52,217 bases of DNA from contig QWII01000068.1 of assembly GCA_021405325.1 (NCBI GenBank), forward strand, positions 1 through 52,217, written 5' to 3'. Position numbers and translations under genes: made by a program. The notes beneath the pieces were generated by a model. The model did no database searches, was not told the DNA's origin, and saw nothing but the letters and a program-made list of their open reading frames with translations. This document shows positions 31,759 through 41,233 of the stretch, piece after piece (positions within the stretch are counted from its first letter, which is position 1; every line of letters begins with the position of its first letter). The stretch is from Caldilinea sp. CFX5 (GTDB lineage Bacteria > Chloroflexota > Anaerolineae > Caldilineales > Caldilineaceae).

Positions 31759-33995
31759 GGCGCTTTGTCAACCGTCGCCGTTGCTTTGCCGCACTGCCTA
31801 CGCTATGGCTCATCATGTTGGCGCTGGGGCTGGCCTGCGCTGTACAAGCGAGTGTCGCAACCTCAGCGCCGGTTGCATCGCCCTTGATCCAGGATGAAAT
31901 CGCACAGATGGTGGCGACAACCGGGAGCGCCCGTGTTTTGCTGCTCTTAGGGGATGCGACTGCCCCTGTCACAGCGGCTGCCGATTCCGCCGCCGTTGCC
32001 GGCCTGCAAAAGCGTTTTCTGCAAACCGTTACCGCCGCCGAGTTTCAGGTATACCGCCAATATCAGGTTGTGCCGGGGCTGGCCGGCCTCGTCACAGCAG
32101 CAGGGTTGGCGAAATTGCGCGCCAACCCTTTGGTGCGCGCCCTGCAACTTGACCACCCCGGCGGCGCCCATCTGCAAGAGAGTTTGCCCGCCATTGGGGG
32201 CGATGTCGTCCACAACAGTTATGGCATCACCGGGCGGGGGGTGACAGTGGCCGTCCTCGACTCCGGCATTGATACGGATCACCCGGATCTGGCTGATGAT
32301 CTGGTGGCGCAACGTTGTTTTACCAATGGCGCCTGCCCACCAGGCAATAGCGCCCAAGGCAGCAGCGCCGAGGATGAAAATGGACATGGCACCCATGTCG
32401 CCGGGATCATTACCGCCAGGGGAACGGTCAGTGGCCGCGGCTTTGCCCCCAACGCCAAGCTTGTCGCCGTGCGTGTGTTGGATAAGGGGGGCAGCGGCTT
32501 TGTTTCCGATTGGGTGGCTGGGTTGGATTGGGTGCACAGCCAGTTGATCACAACCCCTGTGCAAATTGTCAACCTGAGCTTGGGCACCTTTGCCCTCTAT
32601 CCCGACAATTGTGATAAACAGGAGCCGTTACTAGCAGCGGCGGTTGCTCAATTGCGGGCCAAGGGCGTTATCCTCTTTGCTTCCAGCGGCAATCAAGGCG
32701 CCGCCATGCGGATTGCGGCGCCGGCTTGTAATAGCGGGGTGATCGCCGTCGGCGCAACGTATGACGGGAATGTGGGTCGCCAGCCCACAGCCGGCACCTA
32801 CCAGACGATCTTTGGCAGCAGTTGGCCGGCGTGCAGTGACGATCCAACCACCTTGCGCACCATCACCTGTTTCACCAACAGCAACCAGCAACTCGATCTG
32901 TTGGCCCCTGGCGCGCCGATACTTTCCACCTATCTTGGCGGCAAAACGGCCCTGTATTGGGGAACTTCCCAGGCGTCGCCGACCGCCGCCGGGGTGGCCG
33001 CGCTCCTCTTGGAAAAGCGGCCGGGGCTATCCCCGGCTGAGGTGGAAAATATTCTTAAAAAGAGCGGCACGCCGGTGACTGATCCCAGCAATGGGTTGGC
33101 CTTCCCGCTGATTAATGCGCTGGCGGCGATCAAAGCCATTACGCCGATCAGCCCCACCGCCGTCACTGTAAGCGGGGCGCTCACGGGCGTCACCAATATC
33201 GCCTACAATTTTATCGCCACCGTGACGCCGGTGACGGTGACGACGCCAGTGACCTATCACTGGCAAGCAACGGCTCAGCCCACTGTCGCCACCGTTGGCG
33301 CCCAGCAGAGTAGCTATACCTTCACCTGGACAACGTCGGGCCGGAAAGCAATCACGGTGACAGCGGTCAACGAGGGCGCCCAAGTGAGTACGACCCACAC
33401 GATCACGATTGCTGCCGTGGCGCCGCTGTCCGCCACCATCGCTGGGCCGGCCGTCCTGGCAACCGGCGCCATCGGCGCCTTCCGGGTGGCGGCTGCGCCC
33501 CTCACGGTCACCACGCCGATTACCTATCACTGGCGCCGCGCCAACTACCCGTCCGTCACTCATACAGGCGGCATTAGCGATTCACTGCTCTTGGCTTGGG
33601 CTACGGCCGGCGCGCAAACGATTACGGTGACGCTGGCCAATGAGGCCGGGCGCATCACGGCCACCCACACGGTGACCGTTCAACTGGTGGCGCCGCTTAC
33701 GGTAACACTGGATGCGCCGCTCACCACCACGGTCGGTCTTTCAGCCACGGTGCGCGCCCAGGTGCAACCGACCACGGCATCGTCGCCGCTTACCTACACC
33801 TGGCAAGCGACCGATCAGCTACCCATAACGCATACGACTGGTTTTAGTGATACGGTTGTTTATCGGTGGACGAAACCTGGTTTGATGACCCTTGCGGTAC
33901 AGGTGCGCAATAGCGCCGGGGTGATTGTCAACCAGCGGACCCTTGTGGTGATCGATAACCGGCGGCTCTATCTGCCGTTGATCCAACACCCGTAA
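31755..33995 (+). CDS. Secreted subtilisin-like (S8) protease with Ig/PKD-like repeats
   Basis: A 746-residue exported protease. It has a signal peptide (about 1-33), a propeptide, and a catalytic domain with Asp169 (VAVLDSGID), His211 (NGHGTHVAG) and Ser405 (GTSQASPTAAG). Three PKD/Ig-like repeats of about 85 residues follow, each with a T-x-P-(I/V/L)-TY-x-W core and an (A/V)-N-(E/S) strand. The chain ends RRLYLPLIQHP. It starts at GTG 31755, overlapping the fumarase stop; GAGG inside fumarase is the ribosome-binding site. Coupling a secreted protease to a cytoplasmic fumarase is unusual. Confidence 0.88.
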   Translation: MRRFVNRRRCFAALPTLWLIMLALGLACAVQASVATSAPVASPLIQDEIAQMVATTGSARVLLLLGDATAPVTAAADSAAVAGLQKRFLQTVTAAEFQVYRQYQVVPGLAGLVTAAGLAKLRANPLVRALQLDHPGGAHLQESLPAIGGDVVHNSYGITGRGVTVAVLDSGIDTDHPDLADDLVAQRCFTNGACPPGNSAQGSSAEDENGHGTHVAGIITARGTVSGRGFAPNAKLVAVRVLDKGGSGFVSDWVAGLDWVHSQLITTPVQIVNLSLGTFALYPDNCDKQEPLLAAAVAQLRAKGVILFASSGNQGAAMRIAAPACNSGVIAVGATYDGNVGRQPTAGTYQTIFGSSWPACSDDPTTLRTITCFTNSNQQLDLLAPGAPILSTYLGGKTALYWGTSQASPTAAGVAALLLEKRPGLSPAEVENILKKSGTPVTDPSNGLAFPLINALAAIKAITPISPTAVTVSGALTGVTNIAYNFIATVTPVTVTTPVTYHWQATAQPTVATVGAQQSSYTFTWTTSGRKAITVTAVNEGAQVSTTHTITIAAVAPLSATIAGPAVLATGAIGAFRVAAAPLTVTTPITYHWRRANYPSVTHTGGISDSLLLAWATAGAQTITVTLANEAGRITATHTVTVQLVAPLTVTLDAPLTTTVGLSATVRAQVQPTTASSPLTYTWQATDQLPITHTTGFSDTVVYRWTKPGLMTLAVQVRNSAGVIVNQRTLVVIDNRRLYLPLIQHP

Positions 33996-34021
33996 ATGCG
34001 CTTTTCAAAAAATAAAATATT

Positions 34022-34107
34022 GTAACTGCTCCGGTGCGCGGCACTGGTCAAACAATGGTCGGATAAACAAGCTACTCCTGACCAGTGCCACGCACCGGAG
34101 CAGTTAC
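34022..34107. terminator. Inverted repeat, 29-bp arms
   Basis: Arms 34022-34050 and 34079-34107 pair over 29 bases with one mismatch around a 28-base loop. It sits between the convergent subtilase and flavin reductase genes. A smaller palindrome (CGTAGGCGCCTACG) follows at about 34120. Confidence 0.75.
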
Positions 34108-34158
34108 AAAAGCTCTACGCCGTAGGCGCCTACGGGGATTTTATTGGTTGCAAGCGCC

Positions 34159-34638
34159 TTAACCTAAAGTGTGATATTTGCCGCGAAAGTAGAGCAACCC
34201 GGTATGGTGGCCGCGATCTTCAAAAGCCACCACCCGCCCGACAAGGATGTTATGGTCGCCGCCGGGGTAGACATGTTCCATCCGGCATTGAAAACAGACA
34301 GCAAAGTCGGGTAGGATGGGGGAGCCGACAACACCGGTGGTCCAGGCCAGGTTGGCAAACTTATCTTCACCACGACTGGCAAAGAGGGCGGAGAGCGCTT
34401 CTTGCTCCCGGTGCAGAATATGCACGGCATAGTGGGTGGTCTGCGAAAAGAGGTCAAAGCTGCGCGCATGGTTGCCCACGCTCCACAAGACCAATGGCGG
34501 ATCAAGGGAGACAGAGGAGAAGCTGTTGACGGTCATTCCCACCGGTTCACCCTGCGGCGTGGTGGTCGTCACGACGGTAATGCCGGTGGCGAACATGCCA
34601 CAGGCGTTGCGAAAGGCTTTTGAATCAAAGGCTTGCAT
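34159..34638 (-). CDS. Flavin reductase-like FMN-binding protein
   Basis: A 159-residue protein of the flavin-reductase-like domain family. Typical elements: the start FRNACGMFATGITVVTT, then GMTVNSFSSVSLDPPLVLWSV, and GDHNILVGRV near the end. These reduce FMN or FAD with NAD(P)H for a partner monooxygenase or act alone. No monooxygenase is adjacent. I chose the ATG at 34638, where family homology starts; the frame extends to 34773. Confidence 0.85.
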   Translation of the reverse strand: MQAFDSKAFRNACGMFATGITVVTTTTPQGEPVGMTVNSFSSVSLDPPLVLWSVGNHARSFDLFSQTTHYAVHILHREQEALSALFASRGEDKFANLAWTTGVVGSPILPDFAVCFQCRMEHVYPGGDHNILVGRVVAFEDRGHHTGLLYFRGKYHTLG

Positions 34639-34893
34639 AGGTCCCCTAGCGCTTGTTCTGTTGATAACGTTTGGTCGCTTCAACATCGTTATCTTACTCG
34701 CGCTCGTCGCTTTATGCAACCCTGGTAGCTTGCACGGGTGTATTTCAACTTTGGGGCAACTGTCGAACGGCAAGCGTTAGCGACCCGCTTGCACGCAGAA
34801 ATTCCCGCTCGCAGCAAGCGGGCAGTGCAAGGTTGGCTAACGTTGCGTCAACAATCGTCTGCTTCGTGTCTTCGTGGTTAATGGGGAGCAATG

Positions 34894-35949
34894 CTACCGC
34901 CGCTGAAAGGTCACATTCCAGCTAAAGTGGCCGTTACAACTGTTGCTTTCGGCAAAACGGCGACAGGATTCCTCATCCTGGCAATATTGGGCGCGCTGCA
35001 AAATATCAAAAGGGATATTGGCGGGGTTGGTCGAAAGATTGGTCGCCACATCACTGGTGACGGGCTGCCCGTTCGCATCACGCACCACCGTCACATCTTG
35101 CCCGCCACCCAGCACAAACTCGGCCACACCATCGCCACGCCCTTGCGACCCTGTCACGATAATTTCCCTGGCGCCATAGAGCACCTGGACGGCGACGCCA
35201 TTGACCCGATTGCCATTGGCATCCAGCACATTGACAATCAAACGGCGACTCAGGCCGCAATGGACCGAAGGGCCATCCAGCGAGCCGCCATTTTCATACG
35301 GGTCGAGGAGCCGTTTTTGCACCAACACATATTGGTTGCCGCTGCTGGGTGACGCAGGGGTGGCAGTGGCTGCGACGGTGGGCGGAGTTGGCGGCGGCGC
35401 TGGGGCGCCGCCGACCAAAAACGCCGCGATCCAGGGACCGTTGGCGAGTTGATACCAGCTTTCGTCGGCATTCCGCCCCGCCAGTTTCAGCATCTGCCCA
35501 GCTTGCACAGCCCCGATAACGGCGTAGGTCGTGCCAGGGCCGGCGCGTAGATTGGCGTTACGATTGGCCGTGGTCGTCTGTTGGGCCGGCAGCGGGGTTG
35601 CTGCGATAGTGGGTTGCGCGCTAGGGGGCGTCGTCGGGTCGGGAGGTGTCATGCGTGTTGGCACGGCGTTGACGCCATCTACCAGAAAAGCCGCAATCCA
35701 TTCACCTGTCTCCAATTGATACCAATCACCGGTTGTGTTCGTTGCCACGATGGTGACGGTCTGGCCGGCGCTGGCGCCACCGACAACGGCAAAGGTGGTG
35801 CCGGGACCGGCGCGTAGATTGGCGTTGCGATTGACCGTGCCGGTGGTGGCGGCCTGGGCCAAAGCTGAGGAGCAAAACAAGCAAACCATCACCAGGGTTG
35901 TGGTGGCGCCGACGAGAAGTTTTGTAACCGATAGTGTGTATGTTTTCAT
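34894..35949 (-). CDS. Secreted protein with two SH3b domains
   Basis: A 351-residue exported protein. After a signal peptide (cut near ALAQA) come two bacterial SH3 domains (about residues 37-95 and 130-190), each with [13 protein letters not shown] and a W-Y-Q-L strand, separated by T/P-rich linkers. The C-terminal 140 residues form a beta-rich domain with four Cys that may make disulfides and a D-A-N-G-N turn typical of Ig-like domains. SH3b domains usually bind cell-wall material. The ATG at 35949 is likely; a TTG at 35958 is also in frame. Confidence 0.8.
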   Translation of the reverse strand: MKTYTLSVTKLLVGATTTLVMVCLFCSSALAQAATTGTVNRNANLRAGPGTTFAVVGGASAGQTVTIVATNTTGDWYQLETGEWIAAFLVDGVNAVPTRMTPPDPTTPPSAQPTIAATPLPAQQTTTANRNANLRAGPGTTYAVIGAVQAGQMLKLAGRNADESWYQLANGPWIAAFLVGGAPAPPPTPPTVAATATPASPSSGNQYVLVQKRLLDPYENGGSLDGPSVHCGLSRRLIVNVLDANGNRVNGVAVQVLYGAREIIVTGSQGRGDGVAEFVLGGGQDVTVVRDANGQPVTSDVATNLSTNPANIPFDILQRAQYCQDEESCRRFAESNSCNGHFSWNVTFQRR

Positions 35950-35976
35950 AAACCTCAAAAGTATCTAATAAGACTA

Positions 35977-36059
35977 CGGCGCCGCTTCCTGGAAGCGGCA
36001 GGAACCGTTCGGTATAAGCGGACGACCGTTGCCGCTTCCAGGAAGCGGCAACGGCGCCG
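35977..36059. repeat. Nested palindromic element
   Basis: Two 19-bp palindromes, GCCGCTTCCTGGAAGCGGC (35981-35999) and its one-base variant (36031-36049), are flanked by CGGCGCCG at 35977-35984 and 36052-36059. It lies upstream of the SH3 gene. The remaining gap to 36391 shows no gene. Confidence 0.75.
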
Positions 36060-36391
36060 ACGCCTGAACGCAAGAGAGCATAACAGAAGGGCAAAGGGTT
36101 GCCATGTAACCAGATAGGGTTAGCAAGCATTAAGCCAGGCATAGCAGCGCTGCTTCAAGCAAACAATGTTCAGTAAATTTGATGCCACTTCACCGCTTAT
36201 CTGCCGTAAACTGGTCATCGGGGTAGGAACAACCTCACCACTGTACCAGCCGCAAACCTATCCACCGGCTTGATCCTAATTTCAACAAATTTCTATACGA
36301 TTAAGGGTGGTCTATTCGTGCGCCAACATGATCTGGTCGGCAACGAACCTGTCATCGCCGCGCTTGTCCCCCGATCCGAAAGGGATCAATA

Positions 36392-38311
36392 ATGAAAGGC
36401 GCCTACCCATTTCGCTTGTTCCTGACTGCGCTGTTGAGCGCAGCCCTCCTTGTTACCCCGACAACCGTTACCCTGGCGCAACCGGCAGCCAAGTATGCGG
36501 CTCCCACCAGAGCGTTGACTGCCCAAGAAGTCGCCACCTATTTCGATACCACTCTCACTCAACAAATGGCCGCTGAACACATCGTCGGCGCCACCGTCGC
36601 CGTGGTGAAGGATGGCGAACTGATCTTCGCCAAAGGTTATGGCTACGCTGATCTGGAAAACCGGCTTCCCGTCGTTGCCGAGCAAACGCTCTTCTATCCC
36701 GGTTCAGCCGGCAAACTTTTCACCTGGACGGCGGTGATGCAACTGGTGGAGCAAGGCAAGCTGGATCTGCATACCGACATCAATCACTATCTCGATTTCA
36801 CCATTCCCGCCACCCTTCGACAAACTCAGGGCAGCGCCTTCCCCCAGCCGATCACCCTGGAACACTTGTTAACCCATACGAGCGGTTTTGAGGAACAGTT
36901 GGCCGCGCTGCAAGTTGCCGAACAAGCCGATCGCCAGTCGCTAGGCGCTTTTCTGAAGACAGCTTTGCCGGCGCGCGTTTATCCTCCAGGCACAACCTTT
37001 GCCTATTCCAACTATGCGACGGTGCTGGCGGGCTATATCGTCGAACGGGTTGCCGGCATGCCATTTGAACAGTATATCACCGATCACCTGCTGACCCCCT
37101 TGGGCATGACCCACAGTTCAGCGTATCAACCCCTGCCCGCTGAGTTAATGGCGAATCTCTCCAAAGGTTATCACTACCACAACGGCCAGTATGCGTCGGT
37201 GGATTTTGAGTGGATTGCCGGTGCGCCGGCGGCGCCGATCCGCACGACGGCCACCGACATGGCAAAGTTTATGATTGCGCATCTCAATCATGGTCGAGTT
37301 GGCGACCAACGCATCTTGCAAGACGCAACCTGTGACCTGATGCACCAGAAGCGCTTCGCCCACGACCCACGGGTCAACGGCATGGGCTATGGCTTTATGG
37401 TCTCGCAACAGAATGGACAAACCATCGCCTGGCATACGGGTGGCAGCGCGCACTTCAACACCATGTTGGCCTTGATCCCCGAAGAAAATCTGGGCTTCTT
37501 TATTTCCTACAACACGCCGATTGCCGACCTGTACCAGCCATTGGTCAGTTTTGTCGATACGTTCTACCCGGCGCCGGCGGCATCCACACAACCGCTCACT
37601 GATACGGCAACGCGCATTGCGACCCTCAGCGGCAATTATGTCTCATCACGCGTGGCGCACCACTCGGCGCAAAAGTTAGCGGGCTGGCTATCCGAGGCGT
37701 TGGTGGTGACGCCTGGCGCCAACAACACCTTGCAAGTCGGTTCGCGCACCTATACCGAGGTGGAGCCGGCGCTCTTCCATCAAGTGGACGGCCCGCGTGT
37801 TTTGACCTATCGCGCCAACGCACAAGGAGAGGTGACACACCTCTTCTTCGGCCAGTTCGCCTACTTCAAAGTACCCTGGTATCAAACAGCCGGCAACCAG
37901 TTGCTCATAGCGGTGATTGCGCTGCTGGTCATGCTGACGGCCGGGATCGCCTGGGCGGTCGACTGGCTTGTCCGGCGCCGGCGGGGTGTCGCTCCGGCCG
38001 GGCGGTGGGCGACAGTGGCGCGATGGACTGTGGTAGGGTTGGCGTTGCTCAACAGCGGGCTATTGGCCTGGTTCCTGGTTGCACTGCTGGGCTTTGCCGA
38101 TAGCTTTGTCTTCCCCACACAAACGGCAACGCTGATTACCTGGTTATGGGCGATCAACATTCCCGCCCTCCTGGCCGTGGTGATCTTCACGGCAATGGCA
38201 TGGGCCAATCAGTACTGGCGACCAGCCTGGCGCATCCACTATACGTTGGTGGCGCTGGCCGGCGTGCTCTTTCTTGGTTTTCTGATCAACTGGAATTTGC
38301 TACCGATCTAA
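36392..38311 (+). CDS. Membrane-anchored beta-lactamase-like serine hydrolase
   Basis: A 639-residue protein: a signal peptide (about 1-29), a class C beta-lactamase/PBP-like domain (about 45-385), a beta-rich middle, and four membrane segments after about residue 505. The S-x-x-K motif is in GSAGK, Y-x-N in YSNYA, and HTG (in WHTGGS) stands for KTG. Such proteins are D-aminopeptidases, carboxypeptidases or esterases of the periplasm or cell surface. A short repeat-derived stretch (LRQTQGSA) interrupts the domain, encoded by a TTCGACAAACTCA element. AAAGGGA precedes the ATG. It heads a long plus-strand run. Confidence 0.85.
   Translation: MKGAYPFRLFLTALLSAALLVTPTTVTLAQPAAKYAAPTRALTAQEVATYFDTTLTQQMAAEHIVGATVAVVKDGELIFAKGYGYADLENRLPVVAEQTLFYPGSAGKLFTWTAVMQLVEQGKLDLHTDINHYLDFTIPATLRQTQGSAFPQPITLEHLLTHTSGFEEQLAALQVAEQADRQSLGAFLKTALPARVYPPGTTFAYSNYATVLAGYIVERVAGMPFEQYITDHLLTPLGMTHSSAYQPLPAELMANLSKGYHYHNGQYASVDFEWIAGAPAAPIRTTATDMAKFMIAHLNHGRVGDQRILQDATCDLMHQKRFAHDPRVNGMGYGFMVSQQNGQTIAWHTGGSAHFNTMLALIPEENLGFFISYNTPIADLYQPLVSFVDTFYPAPAASTQPLTDTATRIATLSGNYVSSRVAHHSAQKLAGWLSEALVVTPGANNTLQVGSRTYTEVEPALFHQVDGPRVLTYRANAQGEVTHLFFGQFAYFKVPWYQTAGNQLLIAVIALLVMLTAGIAWAVDWLVRRRRGVAPAGRWATVARWTVVGLALLNSGLLAWFLVALLGFADSFVFPTQTATLITWLWAINIPALLAVVIFTAMAWANQYWRPAWRIHYTLVALAGVLFLGFLINWNLLPI
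36816..36828. repeat. TTCGACAAACTCA repeat core inside a gene
   Basis: The core seen in two intergenic inverted repeats (24887, 26329) occurs here in frame within the beta-lactamase-like gene, flanked by CCCT and AGGG. Confidence 0.5.
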
Positions 38312-38324
38312 GGAGGTAAACACC

Positions 38325-38834
38325 ATGTCCGCATCACTTACTAATTTCAAGATCGTCGATCTGCCTGCCTTTCATGTCGTGGGCAAGGAAATTCGCTGTA
38401 TCATGGGTCATCCGTCCGGCAACCCCATTCCCGCGCTCTGGGCGCAATGTTTCAAGGACGGCACGATGGCAACGCTGGACCATCTGCCCGGTCGCATCTT
38501 CACGGACACCTATGTCGGCTGGATGGGGCAGTTTGACCCGCGCGACAACACCTTTTCCTATGTGGTTGGCGTGGCAACCGGCGCCGACGCGGCCACGCCG
38601 GAGACGATGACGGCCATTGAGATGCCTGCGGCCCGTTTTGCCGTAGCCACGGTGACGGGCGACGAGCCTGACATCTATGTGCAGGCGCATGATCTGCTCG
38701 ATCGCGAGGTCAAGGCGCAACAGTTGGCTTTCAATGAGCGCATGGGTTGTTGCATGGAGTGGTACGACGAGCGCTTCCACCCGCAAAATCCGGGTGCGTT
38801 CACGATTGATTACTATGAGCCGGTGACCAAGTAG
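38325..38834 (+). CDS. GyrI-like small-molecule-binding protein
   Basis: A 169-residue stand-alone GyrI/SOUL-type effector-binding domain. The start FKIVDLPAFHVVGKE and the central VGVATGADAATPETMTAIEMPAARFAVATVTG fit the family. AAGGAGG lies eight bases before the ATG and 13 bases after the preceding gene's stop. Relatives bind drugs or hydrophobic ligands or hydrolyse reactive compounds. Confidence 0.78.
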   Translation: MSASLTNFKIVDLPAFHVVGKEIRCIMGHPSGNPIPALWAQCFKDGTMATLDHLPGRIFTDTYVGWMGQFDPRDNTFSYVVGVATGADAATPETMTAIEMPAARFAVATVTGDEPDIYVQAHDLLDREVKAQQLAFNERMGCCMEWYDERFHPQNPGAFTIDYYEPVTK

Positions 38835-38883
38835 CGTAAATCGCATTTACCAATCGCACGGAGGAATAGACGCAGAGGCAGCT

Positions 38884-38952
38884 ATGCGACGAATCGTCAA
38901 AGTCTTCTTGATGGTGATGCTTGTCCTGCTTGTGGGGTATGGTGATGAATGA
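38884..38952 (+). CDS. 22-residue hydrophobic peptide ORF, possibly a gene remnant
   Basis: MRRIVKVFLMVMLVLLVGYGDE looks like the start of a signal peptide or membrane anchor followed at once by TGA. It may be a remnant of a deleted secreted-protein gene or a small membrane peptide. The ribosome-binding site is weak. Confidence 0.25.
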   Translation: MRRIVKVFLMVMLVLLVGYGDE

Positions 38953-39001
38953 AATGAAAATTCGTCCCCATCGGGGTTATCTGAGAAATACGGAGAACAA
39001 G

Positions 39002-40513
39002 ATGAAAACTGTAACCGCTGATTCAACCGGGATGACCGGGGCAACGCTCCCGGCGTCACCCCCGATCACGGCGGATAGGGGCAAGACAAGGCGGCGGCTC
39101 GCCCGTGCGGCGACGATCGTCGGCGGCACGCTCACCTTTTCGGCACTGGCGCTGAGCAGCACCCAGTTCTATCGCGTTTCGGGTGCGACCCTTGGCCCCG
39201 GCGCATTTATGCTTTCAATCCCCAAGATCCTGAGCGGGTCGCTGGCGCCTTTTGTCGGCGTGGCGGGGGCGGTGGGTGCGGCCTGTGGTCTGTCAGCGCG
39301 CTGGCTGGCGCGCAGCAGACGCCCGGAGAGCGCAAAGGAGCCTACCCCGGCGGGCAAACGTACTTTGGGCCGCAGTCCTTCTTTGACTGTGCTGGCAGGA
39401 CTAACCGCGGCCGCGATGAGTGCCATCTACACCAAACAAGTCGTGACGACGCCCGCCGACTTCGCGGCAGCGTTCGGCGCCGACTGGCAGGAGCAGATTC
39501 CCGCCAACCTGCGGGATGGGCTGCTGCCCCGGCGCTGGACGTGGCGCCTTGCTGTTACACCGGGGGCGCATGTCGAGCGGAACGTCGCCTTCGCTACAAT
39601 ACCGGGCACGGACCGGGAACTGCTGGCCGACATTTGGTCCCCGCCGGATGGCGTTGCAGCCTCCGGGCTGGGCTTCATCTACTTACACGGTGGCGGCTAC
39701 TCGGCGTTCGACAAGGGCGGCCCCACCGAACTCTGGTTCCGCCACTTAGCGGCCCAAGGGCATGTCGTGATGGATGTGGCCTACCGCCTGATCCCGGAGA
39801 CCAATGTGCCGGGTATGCAGGGTGATGTGAAGCGGGCTATCGCCTGGCTGAAGCGCAATGCCGACCGCTATGGCGTCAATCCCGCTCACATCGTCCTTAG
39901 CGGCGGCTCGGCCGGTTCGCACCTGGCGTTGCTTGCCGCCTACACGCCCTATCACCCGCGCTTCACCCCGGCGGATCTGCGCGGTGTGGACCTCTCGGTG
40001 CGCGGCGTAGTTGGCTACTACAATGCCGGCGACTATCGACAGGAGAGCAAAGTCAACGTCAAGCCAACCGCCTTGGCGCGAACTGTAGCCAGGCTGCTCA
40101 CCGGCTTCATGGAAAGCTGGTCCGACGCTAAGATCGCCGTGGACGAGACAGGAGACTGGGAGCCGCAAGTGTTTGTCGGTGGCCAGCCAGACGAGCAGAC
40201 AGAACTTTACCGGCAGATCACACCGGTCGTCCATGTGGGGCCGGAGACGCCGCCGACGCTTCAGATTGTGGGCGAACACGATGTCTACGTCGCGCGCGCC
40301 GGCACTGCACCGGCGCTGCACCGCAAGCTGCAGGCGGCTGGCGTCCCCTCCGTCTATATCGAGTTCCCGCGCACCGATCATGCCTTTGACATGTTCCTGC
40401 CGGCATTCTCGCCCTCGGCGCAGGCGGCCATGTACCATGTCGACCGCTTCCTGGCGTTGATGGCTGCGCCCGTCGAGTGGAAGATTCCGTCACAACAGAA
40501 GGCAATGGTTTGA
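39002..40513 (+). CDS. HSL-type alpha/beta hydrolase with N-terminal membrane region
   Basis: A 503-residue protein. The first 150 residues hold about three hydrophobic segments; the rest is a hormone-sensitive-lipase-type hydrolase with the oxyanion motif YLHGGGY, nucleophile Ser in GGSAGS, Asp in GEHDVYV and His in RTDHAFD. It probably hydrolyses esters at the membrane face. The ATG at 39002 is preceded by GGAGAACAAG; the frame extends to 38921. Confidence 0.83.
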   Translation: MKTVTADSTGMTGATLPASPPITADRGKTRRRLARAATIVGGTLTFSALALSSTQFYRVSGATLGPGAFMLSIPKILSGSLAPFVGVAGAVGAACGLSARWLARSRRPESAKEPTPAGKRTLGRSPSLTVLAGLTAAAMSAIYTKQVVTTPADFAAAFGADWQEQIPANLRDGLLPRRWTWRLAVTPGAHVERNVAFATIPGTDRELLADIWSPPDGVAASGLGFIYLHGGGYSAFDKGGPTELWFRHLAAQGHVVMDVAYRLIPETNVPGMQGDVKRAIAWLKRNADRYGVNPAHIVLSGGSAGSHLALLAAYTPYHPRFTPADLRGVDLSVRGVVGYYNAGDYRQESKVNVKPTALARTVARLLTGFMESWSDAKIAVDETGDWEPQVFVGGQPDEQTELYRQITPVVHVGPETPPTLQIVGEHDVYVARAGTAPALHRKLQAAGVPSVYIEFPRTDHAFDMFLPAFSPSAQAAMYHVDRFLALMAAPVEWKIPSQQKAMV

Positions 40514-40548
40514 AATATCCGAAACACCAAGCGTCTAAGGAGCATCTT

Positions 40549-40950
40549 ATGTTCAAGCTGATGGTGATTGTGGCGACGATTGTGCTTGTGCTGCACGGGC
40601 TGATCCACCTGATGGGGACAGCCTCCTATCTGAAACTGGTGGAAGTGCAAGGGCTGCCCTACAAGACCACCGTGCTGGGCGGACGCTGGGATCTGGGCGG
40701 CAATGGCATTTCGCTCTTTGGCGCGCTCTGGCTGGTCCCCGCGCTTGGCTTTGTCGTCGCGGCGGTTGGGTTATCGCTGGGTGCACCTTGGTGGCAACCG
40801 CTGTTACTCACGGTCACACTCTTTTCGTTAGTGTTAACGGCGCTGGACTGGAATATTGCCTTTGCAGGGGTTGTGGTCAATCTCATTATTCTGGCGCTCC
40901 TCTGGCTGGGGCCGCGGCTTGCCGGCAGTTCAGCCTTATGGGCTAGATAA
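40549..40950 (+). CDS. Small four-TM membrane protein
   Basis: A 133-residue integral membrane protein with about four segments and an N-terminal HGLIHLMG motif. I do not recognise a characterised family. AAGGAG lies seven bases before the ATG. It is part of the 38-46 kb run. Confidence 0.7.
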   Translation: MFKLMVIVATIVLVLHGLIHLMGTASYLKLVEVQGLPYKTTVLGGRWDLGGNGISLFGALWLVPALGFVVAAVGLSLGAPWWQPLLLTVTLFSLVLTALDWNIAFAGVVVNLIILALLWLGPRLAGSSALWAR

Positions 40951-40962
40951 AGGAGACCCTCT

Positions 40963-41160
40963 ATGGAAGAACGACCTGGCTGTCTCTCCGGTATTTTGAA
41001 ATTGTTGTTACTCGGCTGGCTTTTCGACTGGCTGCAAGACAATTTTGGTTTTGGGCGTGGCTGTCTAGGCAGCGGTTGCGGGGTGATTTTGTTCTTCCTC
41101 TTTGTCGCCTTTGCCTGTTCGATCGTCTTTGGTACCAACTGGTTTGATTTTGGCTTCTGA
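40963..41160 (+). CDS. Small Gly/Cys-rich membrane protein
   Basis: A 65-residue protein with two hydrophobic segments (about 10-25 and 38-56) separated by FGRGCLGSGCG. There are four Cys in total. AAAGGAG lies upstream, and the gene is 12 bases after the previous one. Family unknown. Confidence 0.6.
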   Translation: MEERPGCLSGILKLLLLGWLFDWLQDNFGFGRGCLGSGCGVILFFLFVAFACSIVFGTNWFDFGF

Positions 41161-41233
41161 AAGGAGGAGGCGACAAGCACGATGAATAGCGGCTACCGAC
41201 ATTTTTGGCACTATATACGCTTAGGAGGGGTCA

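Noticed and set aside
34774..34893. Partly palindromic GCAAGCG/CGTTAGC segment between the flavin reductase and SH3 genes
   Set aside because: Pairing is patchy and no coding frame or clean hairpin could be defined.
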